DNA from: Austropuccinia psidii
Lineage: Eukaryota > Basidiomycota > Pucciniomycetes > Pucciniales > Sphaerophragmiaceae
Direction: 5' to 3'
Assembly: GCA_023105745.1 (NCBI GenBank)
Contig: JALGQZ010000020.1
Span: 1,856,501-1,920,500 of the forward strand
Length of the DNA: 64,000 nt
The position numbers and the translations under genes are program-made. Positions 22,510 to 34,031 of this stretch are shown one piece after another. Each line of letters starts with the position of its first letter. The stretch's first letter is position 1. A model generated the notes under the pieces. It did no database searches. It saw only the letters and a program-made list of their open reading frames with translations, and was not told the DNA's origin.

Positions 22510-22966
22510 ATGAGGAAAATATAATTACAATTACTGTCTTGTAACAGTGCACCAGTTCAGTAAAAGTGTCATATTCATCCCTTTGCCTAGGGAAGATAAA
22601 TAAAATGGTCACAGGTGTAATGGTCTGGAACCACATAATTTCACACTTTGAAATACCTACAATCATATTAAGTGAAAGAGATCCAAAATTCAAATCAGCA
22701 TTTTGGACCACCCTTTATGATACGTTGAGGGCCAAACTTTCCTTTTTTTAAGCCTACCACCCACAAACAAATTATCAAGCAAAAAAGAATGATCCAGACC
22801 CAGGAAGATATTGCTAGAAGATTCTGCACATATGGGAAGTAATCTCAGTACCATGATGGGTAAGACCATGACTGTGTCACATCCTCCCTAACATTCAACT
22901 TTACTATAATACAAGTTAACACTCAGTTACAGGAGAAGAAACATTGATACCTGAGAATGTAATATT
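22510..22966 (+). pseudogene. Ty3/gypsy integrase remnant
   Basis: Across shifting frames the plus strand encodes FSKSVIFIPLP, MVWNHIISHFEIPTIILSERDPKF with the second catalytic Asp region (SERDPKF in place of the usual SDRDPKF), LSFF, then AYHPQT, IARRFCTYG and LPNIQLYYNTS. These are consecutive blocks of the DDE integrase core of the same gypsy clade as the gag at 19416. Stops and frameshifts make it non-functional. It ends where the second 4.15-kb block begins, the position expected for a 3' LTR. Confidence 0.75.
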
Positions 22967-25900
22967 TGACTATGAAACTGATGATAATATTACTATTAAT
23001 CAACAGTACTATGTCTGTCCTTATGAAATATAATAATAAGATATTATTATAACCACAATTAAATAATTAAAGGATTATTTCTTTCACGTGTTAAACACTA
23101 CTAGTGATTTTAACAGTGAGAAGTAATTGTCTACAAGAATCAATTACAAGAATTTAATAATGAAAACTTCTTTATTAAAATAATAGAATTATTTTAATAT
23201 ATAATTATCTTTTTTAAGAATAATTATAAAGATAATTCTTGAAGAAAACTAATTTTAGAGAAAAACTTTAAGAATTAAAGATAAATGACTCACTTATACT
23301 CCAAAGAGCTTATTGAGAGATATAAGTGAAGAAATTCGACGTAGAATTGTGGATTTAAGAGATCAAAATGATTTATAGCAGGATTACAACAATATGTAGT
23401 TGGATTCTATTATTTCACGTCTTTCTGTTTGATTCTTGAAGAATTAAAACACTTAATAATAGCTTTAACTAATACTTACTTGTTGGTAACAATGATATAA
23501 ATGGATAATAAGATGATTTGATAAAAACAGCAAGAGAAGGCCTTTTCAAGTCAAAAACTGCTCATAGAGGCGTGCCATGGAGCAAACTGAAAATCCAGTG
23601 AGTGAGAAAACAATAAAACCTGTTGGATTATTGATTGCATCATCTGTTGTCATGTAAGATTATCATAATTACTTAATTGATGCTTTTACATGATTACCAA
23701 CCCCAATATGGTTAAGAATAAAAGGAGTGACATCTGTAAATCTTCTTTTATTTCAAAACAACCATTTATTTCTCAAAGTTATCAATGTTATTGGCAATTT
23801 CATCACAGGCTGTAATTACTGTGAATTTTTGAAGATTCAGTGTTTCACATAGAATAGTCAAAAATGGACTGTAAATAAAACTTTCAATTCCACTAGTAAA
23901 ACTGTAATTCTTTTTGGTTGTACAATAGATAATACAGTTCTCCATTGGTCCTGAACGTCACAGAGAGGTTCATTAAATATTGTATTTTTAATGAATTTTT
24001 GAAGTTTTTACCCAATTTCTACGTAGAATTGCAAATATCAGTGTTTAACTGGTTGCTATGAGGTAAATCAATGGATAAAAGTCCAAAAAGTGTTTTAATT
24101 ACTCTTTTAGGGTCTATTAATGGAAAGTCATGAAGAATTGACATGGTTACAGGAGTCTAAGTAGCTCTTTACCTCCTTGGCACGTCAAAATAGCAGATCA
24201 TTTGCTATTTTCTTAAGATTTACTGTAGTTGTAACATGGTAACCAAGTTCCCAAAGTGTTTTAGCTTACTAATTGGGCCAACATCAGCCATGGATCCAAG
24301 CTTTGGAGCTATTCACGCCTCTGAGGCCTCAGAAGTGGGTACCCTGCCTCTCTTTGATGTCTTTTGTCCCCCTTGCTTATTTTTCACGTCAAAATAGAAA
24401 TCTAAGCTTCAAGTGAGATATCCACTATGGGTGTACCAAAAGTCAATGTAATAATACCATTATATTAAGTTCCCAAAACATGCATAACACTATTCTTAGT
24501 GTATATGTAACCTGGGATTTCTCACATTCCCATTATTTTGGCGTGAAATTGAGAAAAACAAACCTTTTCATGGAACTTTTATGTGGCATTGAAGTATTTT
24601 CCATATTACCACCTCAAAGAGTTGATTTAATCTTATTAACTCTATGGAGCTATCCTAGGTGAACATTTGTGTAGAATCCAAATCTGGCCTTAAATCTATG
24701 GATTTACTTACTCAATAAAACGTTATTCATCTTTTCTGAAATCAAAAATGATGAATTTTGGATATATGCATGAGTTATGGGTTATGCACAGTTCAGAATT
24801 CATTTTTAAGATAATTGTGGCCTATTTGGGTATGTAAAATATACCTCAAGGCTCACAGAATTGGCCCTTTTGGGCCAATTAATATTCCACTGTGGGAATC
24901 TAAGACACACAGTTCAAATTCCAAGATGGCCAGATCTGTATTGAGGCAATTTAGTCAATATAGTTGGATGACTCCCCTTCAAAGATCAGTCTTTCGTTTT
25001 TTCACATACACTGGCCACCTTTTCACCCCTGGGCAATTTGTCCCCATTTAATTAATATATTGGATTTATCTTTATACTTATTTTCTTTTCCATTCTTAAA
25101 GTAAATACTGATAATCTTAGGTCAGTAATTTGCACATTTTTCTAAACCTTTCAGTGGATATTGGTGGTCATATCCTTCACTAATTCCATTGTTTTTTCTG
25201 GCAGGTTGAAACAGTGAATTCAGGATTAACTTTGTTGGCTCTTTTCCCATTGGCTTTCTCTTATTATCTTTGGCCTTTGGCTTCCTTCTTATTTTGGAAT
25301 ATCTTATATTGCTTTCTTTTCCTCTTAAAGAAATATTCTCTTATTTATTTCCTTTATTTTGTTGGAGCCCTCAAAGTCAGTTCTTCATTCCTGAGTGCCA
25401 GGACGCTCATCTTTTCCCCAAGATCCCCAGTGATAGGTCAGGTCTTTGGGTAAGAAATTAATAATTCTTGATTGAAACTTTTTCCTACTAATAGAGTTAT
25501 CATTTCTAATGTAATTTTTCTAATACAAATTGAATTTTCTTCTTGGAATATTCAAGCTCATTAAAATTAGAAATATTCAAGTTTTTTTCTAGGCAACATA
25601 TATTTCAAAAAAAGCAAAAAAATGAAAAAACCTTCTGTTTCCAAAAAAACCATGGAAATGACCTTTGAAAAAATTGATCATAAGATGGCTTTAGGGGAAT
25701 GTAATAACAAATATCAGGAATAAAGGATCTAAAATTCCATCAGAGAGTAACAATTTCCTCAAATTCAATTTTTGAATTATCTTACCAGCCTGATTTCATT
25801 TTCATCTTTCTCACATAGTTCCTCTATTTTATTTCAATTATTGATGGTGTTTTTGTAAACTGGAAGGGGAACTCAAAATGTCAAAACAATTCTCAAAACC

Positions 25901-27124
25901 TTCTTTGAGAAGTAGCTGAATCATCTTTTGGGAAAATGTTCCAAACATTTCAAACAGAAATAGAATATTTTAAGCTTCAGAAAGGTATCATCTCAAAGTT
26001 TCTGTTTTTTTTATTTTCTATCAATAAGTGCTATCATTTAATAATACTCTACATTTTTAAAAGCCTCAAAAAATCAAGTCAAATTCTCTAAGCACACTAA
26101 GCCCTTCCGAAAGTGGTGGGTAACACATAGCTTCTAGAAAAGTTTCATTCTAAAAATGCTTTATGGCTTTAATAAAATAAATAGCAGCTTTGCTTTATTT
26201 ACAAGATCAAAAAAATAGAAAGAAAAAAGTTTTTTCATAATGAGATACTTTTTGTTGAAAAATTTTACTTTTTGATGGTTTTAAAAGTTTTTTGTGATTA
26301 TAGAAAATGATATATTGAGAAAATTCTAATTATCAATAAAGCACATTATGAATACATTGAAGACATGTAAAAGCTTCACAATGAAGTGAGATTTGGGAAT
26401 TCTTAATTTATATATATAGAATATTAAAATAAGGTGCAGTCTGATATAAATTATTTGTTAATTCTTTTAATCTATATTAATTTTGAAACTTCTGAAAAAG
26501 TTATTCACTTGTATGAAATTCACTCATACCAACTGAACTCCCATAGGTTAATTGATGTAAGGGACTTTTGAGAATAACTCCCATATGTTTTGTTCCAGTG
26601 TTAGGGTGTTTGATTACTAAAGAAGGTTTGTAATTTTTTTATTTGGAAAATAAAATACTTTTTTCAATTAATGCAGTTGTCTCATAACATATGCAGTTTT
26701 TTTTCACCACTTTATCAACTAAATATGCATGAAAAAGCTTTCAATTTTACTTCCCTAAGTGAGATATTCTTGCTAAATACTGAATGAGTCAATATGCCTT
26801 CCACAAATATCTCTTGAAATATTATTACAGGGACATGCTCCTTGTGATTATACATCATATATAAGCTCAAAATAAGTTCAGTATTGAAACGTTTTCCCAA
26901 ACAATTTGAGTATATATTAATTTCTGAAATGAATTTAATTCTTAATTTTGTGCTTTTTCTGTTTACCTTAATGAAGTGATTTCCAAATGTATTTATTTAT
27001 TGTGTTATAACTTGGCCAGCCTGTTGCTTAAATGCAGGTAAAAAGTATGAAACTCAAAATCATATTATAAATATCCAAGAGAAGAATGAAATACACGTAT
27101 TTAACCTTAATTAAACCAAATGAA
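22967..27124 (+). repeat. 4.15-kb direct repeat, copy 2 (possible 3' giant LTR)
   Basis: This is the partner of 10270-14432. It begins TGACTATGAAACTG, the same start as solo repeat Y at 57405, immediately after integrase remnants. It contains the same GGCC-type LTR fragment (24862-25435) and the same unclassified tail. Homology stops at the same 'accaaatgaaa' in both copies. Confidence 0.75.
24862..25435 (+). repeat. GGCC-type LTR fragment inside the 4.15-kb block, copy 2
   Basis: Counterpart of 12155-12746, again ending TGATA. Confidence 0.7.
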
Positions 27125-28106
27125 AGAGGAAGTGTTAAACCACAAACCAACCACCTGAGTAGGAATTCTCACTCAATAAATGTGGTAAGAGTTTACCTCT
27201 TTCTTTCCCCCCTGATTCAAGATAAAAGGAGGCTTTTCTCTCCAGGATCAACTGACCACCAACTTAGTAGCTAAGTCTTATGTGGCTATGCTTTCTTACA
27301 CAGAAGTAACCCTTAGAGGCTTCAATATCTAATTATAATATTAATCATTGTAGTATTATTATAATAACCCAGTTGATAATAATTTCAACCAGGGCTATTG
27401 AAAGACTTGTCTCCATCATTTCTTAATAGTAGAGCCTTTTGATTTTATTATTACACTATTTTAATTTGTCAAATTAATAGTTGAATCTCTTAATTACTGG
27501 CTCATATTCTTTATATAGCCTCAACCTGAGCAAAATGATTGATTTGGATATAGACATAATTTATGGGTTTTTTGTAGTTTGAGGGGTAATTTTAGCCTAT
27601 TTTTGCATTATTTGGGTATGTAAAAAATAGCTCAAGGCTCACATTCTCTCCCACAAGGAAGATTTTAAATCAATATATTTACAAAAAGAAATTCTTTGTT
27701 TCTTGATGATAAATTGGTTGGTAAGCTCATCAAGTCATATAGCTAAGTAATTATGGTAATCTCACCTTAGAAAAATCATTTTGTTTATTTCTATCCAGTT
27801 TTCCTTCAGCTTAATACCTTTGAAACATATTCCAGCTGTTTTGAAGGCTTGAAATGATATTTTTTGTTTTTTAAAACAATTCACCATTTCTCATGGGTCA
27901 ACTCATTATACATTTTATATAAGATCTTACATTACCCATGAAAAAAATTGTAATACCATTGATTAATTTAATATATTCACAGTGTTTTGAATTCAAGTAA
28001 TATTACTATATAAACTACTCTTGTTAATAAATTTTTTCTATTGTTTATTTTCCCTCTGCTTCTGATTCCTCTAAATCTACACATAATATGTCAAGAAATT
28101 TCTTTT
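27125..28106. other. AT-rich region between the 4.15-kb block and repeat X
   Basis: It contains 'gggtatgtaaaaaatagctcaaggctcaca' near 27610, another example of the recurrent LTR-like end, and polyadenylation-like 'cttgttaataaatttttt' near 28021. No gene. Confidence 0.4.
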
Positions 28107-28520
28107 AACATACCTCAAGGCCCTTATTGGGATATTCAAAAATTTGTCAAACTAAATCTAAATAGTTTCCTTCAACATTTTGAGATACTATTTTTTAACT
28201 AGCTATTTTTACTCTTCTAAAGAATAATTTGAGCTCACAATAATCTGTATCATTACAAAAACCAATATTATTATGTATCAGTGGAAAAGAAGCCAAGTAT
28301 GAACTTAAGTAATTTTAAATTTATTTCTCATTTTCGAAGATTTTATGACATATATCATAAGAAAAGTCGTGGTACTTTGTGTTAATAGTAATTCTATCAG
28401 CAGTCTCCCCAAATATTCCACAGATTTATTCACCAGAGATTTTGATATTCCTCTAAGTCCCCTTTATCAATTTAGACTATGTCTTCTGAGTAGAGAAATC
28501 CTCAGATAACTCCAACAACC
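28107..28520 (+). repeat. Repeat X, copy 2, part left of the copia insertion
   Basis: Colinear with 3747-4141. It stops at CAACC (28516-28520), the target site duplicated after the copia element. Confidence 0.7.
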
Positions 28521-29194
28521 TGTAAGAGTTTGTTAACAGTCTTTTTATTTGCGATAAGATAATAACCAGTAGCAATAACTAAAGAGTTAAATGTTAGTTT
28601 AAATACATGATGTTTTGCTACGAAATAAAATAATGATTAACCTAGCTGTCAGCTACTTGAATATAATTCAATAGAATGTAATAACTATGCCGTCTTTACT
28701 CTAGGTGATACTGACAGTTAGACTTGTAAGTTCATGATTGATGTAGATACATATTGTTAGTCAATACAAAAAATATTAAATACCTTAACAGTAATCTAAA
28801 GCTCTCCTTCTTAACTCTAAGAGGGAACAAAGTAACAGCTTTGGGATAGACTGGTTTTGTACATAGGGTTAGTTTACTCTAATTAACTATTGTTGAGGAT
28901 TGAATGTGTTATCTACCTTAGTCTCAGCAACAGGCTGGATTGCACAACAGCTTTAATTCAGTTTAAAAGCGCGTTAAAGGAATTAAACAAATAAGAACAA
29001 TAAGGATTAAATAATATAGTGGGATGAATGATATCAATAGGATGACACGAGGGACCTTGTCATTATATATACGTTGACCTGAGTACTGTTGTAGTAAGAT
29101 CACAGTGATCTTGTGACGTAAGCGTTGACTAAGAACTCAAAAACTCTTTAAAGAGTGCTTCGGTTAAATCAGCTCATCTTCTTCAATTTCAACA
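28521..29194 (-). repeat. Ty1/copia 3' LTR (674 bp)
   Basis: It is bounded by TG...CA and matches 33353-34026 base for base except for about seven substitutions. Because the genes run on the minus strand this is the 3' LTR. A TATA-like 'tatatatacg' lies near 29064. CAACC precedes it. Confidence 0.95.
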
Positions 29195-30545
29195 CTCCTT
29201 CTTGATTTATAAGATGCATTTTAGGTAGCAGTTCGCTTAGTTTGATTACCGCTAGGGGTTTTGTGAGAACATCGGCCAGCATGTCATTTGTTGACACCTG
29301 ACATACCTCTAGCACACGCTCCAAGATCAGTTGTTGTAAGTACTGATATCTGACCTCTATATGTTTCTTATTTGGGTTTAATGTTGCCTGCTTTGAGATG
29401 GTAATTGAGCCTGAGTTATCGTTGTACAACATAGGCTTTGTCATTGATATGTTCATGTCATTGACCATGAGCATTGACAGCCACCTGAGTTGCTTGCTGC
29501 ATATGTTCATTGATATGAATTCTGCCTCAGTAGTAGACTGTGCAATTATTGATTGTCTTTTACTTAGCCATGAGATTGGGTTGCCAAAGACCGTGACTGT
29601 GTTTCCTGAAACTGATTTCCGGTCGACGCTACAATTTGCATAATCTGAGTCGGCCCAACCCTCTAGAACAGGTCTTTCTTCATTGACCTTCTGTCTGACT
29701 TGATAGTGTATACCCCAGTTTACGGTTCCCTTGATGTATCGAAGTACATGTTTCATAGAATTCCAATGAATTGAATTGGGTTTGGTAGAGAATTGTGAAA
29801 GTTGGTTTACTGTGTATACTAGATCTGGCCTGGTGTGTTGAGACAAATAGTTAACATATCCGATTGCTCTTTGATACAGTGTCTTATCGAAAGGGTTCGA
29901 TTCTTCATTGATAACTGCTGCAAAATTTCCATTGCATGGGGTTTGAACTGGTCGACACTCACTCATGTCGAACTGTTGCAATATCTTATGTGCAAATAGC
30001 CCTTGAGATAGGAATAGGCTTCCATCCTTGAGCCATTCAATTTTATAGCCTAGGTGCTGTGTGGGATATTTCTTCATTTTCAGGACATACAGCTTGGCGA
30101 GTTTACTTAGAAATTCTTTTATTTCTGTCTCTTGGCACAATATAAGGAATCCGTCGTCTACATGCAAGTGAAGGAAAAGAGATCGTTCCTTATTTATAAA
30201 TAAAGATTCATCGAATTGAGCACTAAACATGTTGAGATCTTTGAGGGATTGGGTAATCTTCTCTTTCCACATTCTTGGGGCCTGTTTGGTGCCATAGAGT
30301 GATTTGTTAAGTAACCAGACCCAATTTTCTTTTCCTGGTACCTCATAACCCCTTACTTGCTTTACGTAGATGGTAGCGTCCATATTGCCATGGAGAAATG
30401 CTGTTTCAACGTCAAATTGGTAAGCTACAAACTTGAGATTTACTATCATGGATAGTAGTATCTTGAAGTTCTCATTTCGTCCAACCAATGACCACGTATC
30501 GAAGTAGTGCAGCATGTGTACCTGGTGATTTCCAAGTACAACCCA
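29169..30545 (-). pseudogene. Copia pol, RT and RNase H part
   Basis: The open frame below the stop at 30546 encodes the reverse transcriptase: FDVETAFLHG supplies the first catalytic Asp and HLHVDDGFLI carries the paired Asp of the active site, about 85 residues apart. RNase H follows with ADSDYANCSVDRKS and STTEAEFISM. The frame runs into the LTR before its stop, as is common in copia elements. One TGA (30546-30548) separates it from the amino end of RT; family context (YRYKA-stop-WVVLGNHQ) expects Arg there. Apart from this stop the domain looks intact. Confidence 0.9.
29195..29206 (-). promoter_or_regulatory. Copia polypurine tract
   Basis: On the minus strand ATCAAGAAGGAG lies directly before the 3' LTR (TGTTGAAATT), the expected primer for plus-strand DNA synthesis. 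Confidence 0.8.
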
Positions 30546-30863
30546 TCATGCTTTATATCGGTATATCTTACCAAACTCGTTCCTTTTCTTAGTTAGTTGC
30601 CACATACCTCTAATCACCTTTGAGCCATCAGTTGGGTATGGTACCAGATGTCCAGTATTGTGCTGCATTAGTGAAGTAAATTCAGCATTCATCGCATCTT
30701 GACAGCTTCCCCTCTCATGCGTATCTCCAATAGCTTTAGCATATGGGACTACGTCAGTAAGGAACGTTTGATTGCTCCTTCTGTTTTGTCGTCGTGATCC
30801 TTCAATGATATTTTGCTTGTTTATCGTGCTGCTTATGTCTTGAGGGGCAGTACATAGTCCCAT
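30546..30863 (-). pseudogene. Copia pol, linker and RT amino end
   Basis: The frame contains APQDISSTINKQNIIEGSRR, the usual linker before copia RT, then MNAEFTSLMQHNTGHLV and WQLTKKRNEFGKIYRYKA, the RT start. It is offset by one frame from the upstream integrase frame near 30850 (GWDYV then TAPQDIS), so a 1-base deletion or 2-base insertion happened there. Confidence 0.85.
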
Positions 30864-32605
30864 CCCTTCATGGATGGTCCTTGGACTCCAGTTTCTGATC
30901 CTGAATTAGTCTCTTCAGCTGGTTTACTTGCATTACATGTATTGATTTTTACTGAGCTTGTGAGTGGGGAGGGCAGATTTACATGCTTGAGATTCGGAGC
31001 ATTTACTTCACTTGGTAAGGTTTTGGTGGGCTTATTGACTCTGCTTGGTTTAAAAAATGGTGGAACAATGAAATCACGACTTATGATTATCTTTCCTGAT
31101 TCAATATCCAGGAATCTCATGGCATCTGAGTATTGCTTGTATGTTAAAGCACGAAGTACTGCCGTTTTTTCTGTGACTTTGGAGATGTTCGTAAGTTTCA
31201 GGACGCTGACTTTGTATCCAAAAGGAATTAGTTTGGAGTAGTCAATTTCTGGCTCAAGACACATGTTGGACACTTTAAGTCTATTTGACGGAGTAATGAA
31301 GTTCAGAAATCGATGAGGGGTGTGGTTGAGAAGCATTGATGTGTGCCTTGCAGCTTCGTCCCAGTAAGTAATAGGTATTTTAGATTGACACATTAGGCAG
31401 CGTATCTTGGACAGGAGAGACCGATTAAATATTTCTGAAACTCCATTGGTCTGTGGTGAGTTGGGTGCACCTTGCTCTATTGAGGTTCCTGCGTTGAGAA
31501 AATAATTCTTCAATTTGAGAGAGGTGAATTCTCTGCCACGATCTGAATGGAAATATGCTGGAGTTATGTCCAGTTTATTTTTTAGTTCAGTGAAGAAAGA
31601 AATTATCATACTCTCTGATTGATCCTTACTTTGCATGAGGTATATACGATTGAACCTGGTGTAGTCATCAATTAATACCAGTATATACCTATGTCCCCTT
31701 CTTGTTGTTGGCGATATCTCAAGGGTGTCGGAGTGAATTTTATAGAAGGGTTTACTTGTTTGAGGTAGCGTACTCTTGTGAAGTTTTTTCTGGATCTTGG
31801 ATTTTGAGCATATTTCGCAATTTTTTGACGAAGTGAAACGTTCATTAATTCCTAATTGAGTGAGTAAGCGTTCCAAGTATCTGTCACTTGGGTGCCCCAT
31901 CTGGGTATGCCAATCTTTTTCTTCACTTGGGTGTGCCAGGTTTACCTGAGACTGATGTTGGATTGAATATAGATTTCCATCCTGGGTAAATGCTGCAACA
32001 ACGGAAGATCCACGTTTTATCAGAAATGTGTCATTTTTGTAGTGAGGTCTTATACCATGGTCCACTAGTTGTGATACTGATATGAGATTCACAGGTCCCG
32101 TTGGTGCATACGATACAGGAGAAATGTGATACCCAAACATATTCAGAGTCCCCTGGTGAGTTACTTCCACAGAGCTTCCAAATGTTTTAATGTTCTTGTT
32201 TCCTTTAGTCACGTTGGAAAGAAGGGTTAGATTGTTAACAACTGATCGACCACATCCAGTATCAAGATATAGTGTCTGTCTATCTTGATATTTGGTGGCA
32301 AAAATACCCTCTGATGAGATATAGTACACATCACTGTCAGATGATCCGTGTTCCTTATCTATTTTCTGATCAGTTCCCATTGTGGATGTTACGGCATTGG
32401 CTGATGTGCTCAGGGTGTTGTTTAACAATAGCTTTTCCAACTTCTCTAACCGTTTGGATACGCTTTCCCTTTGATTTCCTGTCTTATCTCTTCTCTTCTT
32501 TTTATTGTTCTGCAGTTTTTTACTGTCATTTTCACTGTTGTTTGATGTGATGGGTGACTTATTACTTCCACTGGGTTTCTTTTGATTCCCCTGATTTCCC
32601 TGATT
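30833..32605 (-). pseudogene. Copia pol, protease and integrase
   Basis: The frame is open from after the TGA at 32606; the first Met is at 32440 (535 codons to the stop). Counting from that Met, the aspartic protease motif LDTGCG is near residue 60, the integrase zinc finger uses H178, H183, C208 and C211, and the catalytic triad is D238, D300 and E336 with DD35E spacing. The frame ends with the frameshift near 30850. Protease would process the polyprotein, and integrase would insert the DNA copy in the nucleus. Confidence 0.92.
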
Positions 32606-33283
32606 TCAATTGTTGGTAAATAGGGCTTCAGAAGTGATATTGTCACATCTGGATTGCTCCAGGGCCACTCTCTTTGTGATCGTCATCACATCAAATGGCT
32701 GTACATCATACAAGTTTTGAACCAAACTACTCAAGTCCTTGTCACGATCTAGACTTTGGAGAAAGAAGGGAGTGGCCATCTCCTTGCTTAACTCCATCTT
32801 GGTGCTGGAGCTTCCAACAAGAGATTTATAGCTTGCGTACAGCTTCAAGAATGTGTCTATGTGATGATTGAGAGATGATCCTGGGTTGTAGAAGAGAGAG
32901 GTGAGTGGAGTCAAGGCTCAGCATATAGTTACTGTTGAGTTTTTCCCAAACGCATCACCTAGAGCATTCTAAGCCGTGAAGAACAGATCATCATTCTCAA
33001 GGAGAATACCCTGGAGTTCTTCACTGACCGTCGTCCAGAGAATGGCCAACCCCACACTATTTTTGCGCTGGTACTTTGTTGAGACCTTCTCCTTCTCAGA
33101 TGGAATGTGAAACAAGCATCCATAGCCACATCCGTTCAGGTAATTTGTCATGTGACATCTCCACTGTACCCAATTTGTTCGGTTCAGTTGGTTTACCTTC
33201 ACTTTCAGTGCTCCTGAGTCTGAGAGTTCATCTTCAGTAATCTGACTTGTGCTTTTGGGAATGGATGGGTGTGTATTCGACAT
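32606..33283 (-). pseudogene. Copia gag
   Basis: It starts at Met 33283, 57 bp after the primer-binding site. The first part carries LNRTNWVQWRCHMTNYL, a typical amino-terminal gag block of fungal copia elements. A second segment has DTFLKLYASYKSLVG and FLQSLDRDKD. Three in-frame stops interrupt it: TAG at 32969 where Trp fits, and TGA at 32918 and 32606 where Arg fits. All are explained by single G:C to A:T changes. No CCHC zinc knuckle is evident in the Lys/Asn-rich stretch that follows. Confidence 0.85.
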
Positions 33284-33344
33284 AGCATAGCTGGTACCTG
33301 GGTTTTGACTCTGGTTCTTATCACAGATAGAAGCAACTAACTCT

Positions 33345-33352
33345 CGCTACCA
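33345..33352 (-). promoter_or_regulatory. Copia primer-binding site (initiator tRNA-Met type)
   Basis: The minus strand has TGGTAGCG immediately after the 5' LTR, complementary to the CGCTACCA 3' end of fungal initiator tRNA-Met, as used by Ty1. Confidence 0.75.
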
Positions 33353-34026
33353 TGTAAGAGTTTGTTAACAGTCTTTTTATTTGCAATAAGATAATAACCA
33401 GTAGCAATAACTAAAGAGTTAAATGTTAGTTTAAATACATGATTTTTTGCTACGAAATAAAATAATGATTAACCTAGCTGTCAGCTACTTGAATATAATT
33501 CAATAGAATGTAATAACTATGCCGTCTTTACTCTAGGTGATACTGACAGTTAGACTTGTAAGTTCATGATTGATGTAGATACATATTGTTAGTCAATACA
33601 AAAAATATTAAATACCTTAACAGTAATCTAAAGCTCTCCTTCTTAACTCTAAGAGGGAACAAAGTAACAACTTTGGGATAGACTGGTTTTGTACATAGGG
33701 TTAGTTTACTCTAATTAACTATTGTTGAGGATTGAATGTGTTATCTACCTTAGTCTCAGCAACAGGCTGGATTGCACAACAGCTTTAATTCAGTTTAAAA
33801 GCGCGTTAAAGGAATTAAACAAATAAGAACAATAAGGATTAAATAATATAATGGGATGAACTATATCAATAGGATGACACGAGGGACCTTGTCATTATAT
33901 ATACGTTGACCTGAGTACTGTTGTAGTAAGATCACAGTGATCTTGTGACGTAAGCGTTGACTAAGAACTCAAAAACTCTTTAAAGAGTGCTTCAGTTAAA
34001 TCAGCTCATCTTCTTCAATTTCAACA
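33353..34026 (-). repeat. Ty1/copia 5' LTR (674 bp)
   Basis: Partner of 28521-29194; TG...CA; followed by the CAACC target duplication at 34027-34031. A TATA-like box is near 33896 on the transcribed side. Confidence 0.95.
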
Positions 34027-34031
34027 CAACC

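Larger units (their letters stand above)
28521..34026 (-). mobile_element. Ty1/copia LTR retrotransposon (5506 bp)
   Basis: The element is complete: two 674-bp LTRs, target duplication CAACC (28516-28520 and 34027-34031), primer-binding site, gag-pol in copia order (protease, integrase, RT, RNase H) and a polypurine tract. It sits inside repeat X copy 2. LTR divergence of about 1% implies a recent insertion. The coding region is dead nevertheless: in-frame stops at 32969-32971 (TAG), 32918-32920, 32606-32608 and 30546-30548 (all TGA) plus a frameshift near 30850. Confidence 0.95.
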
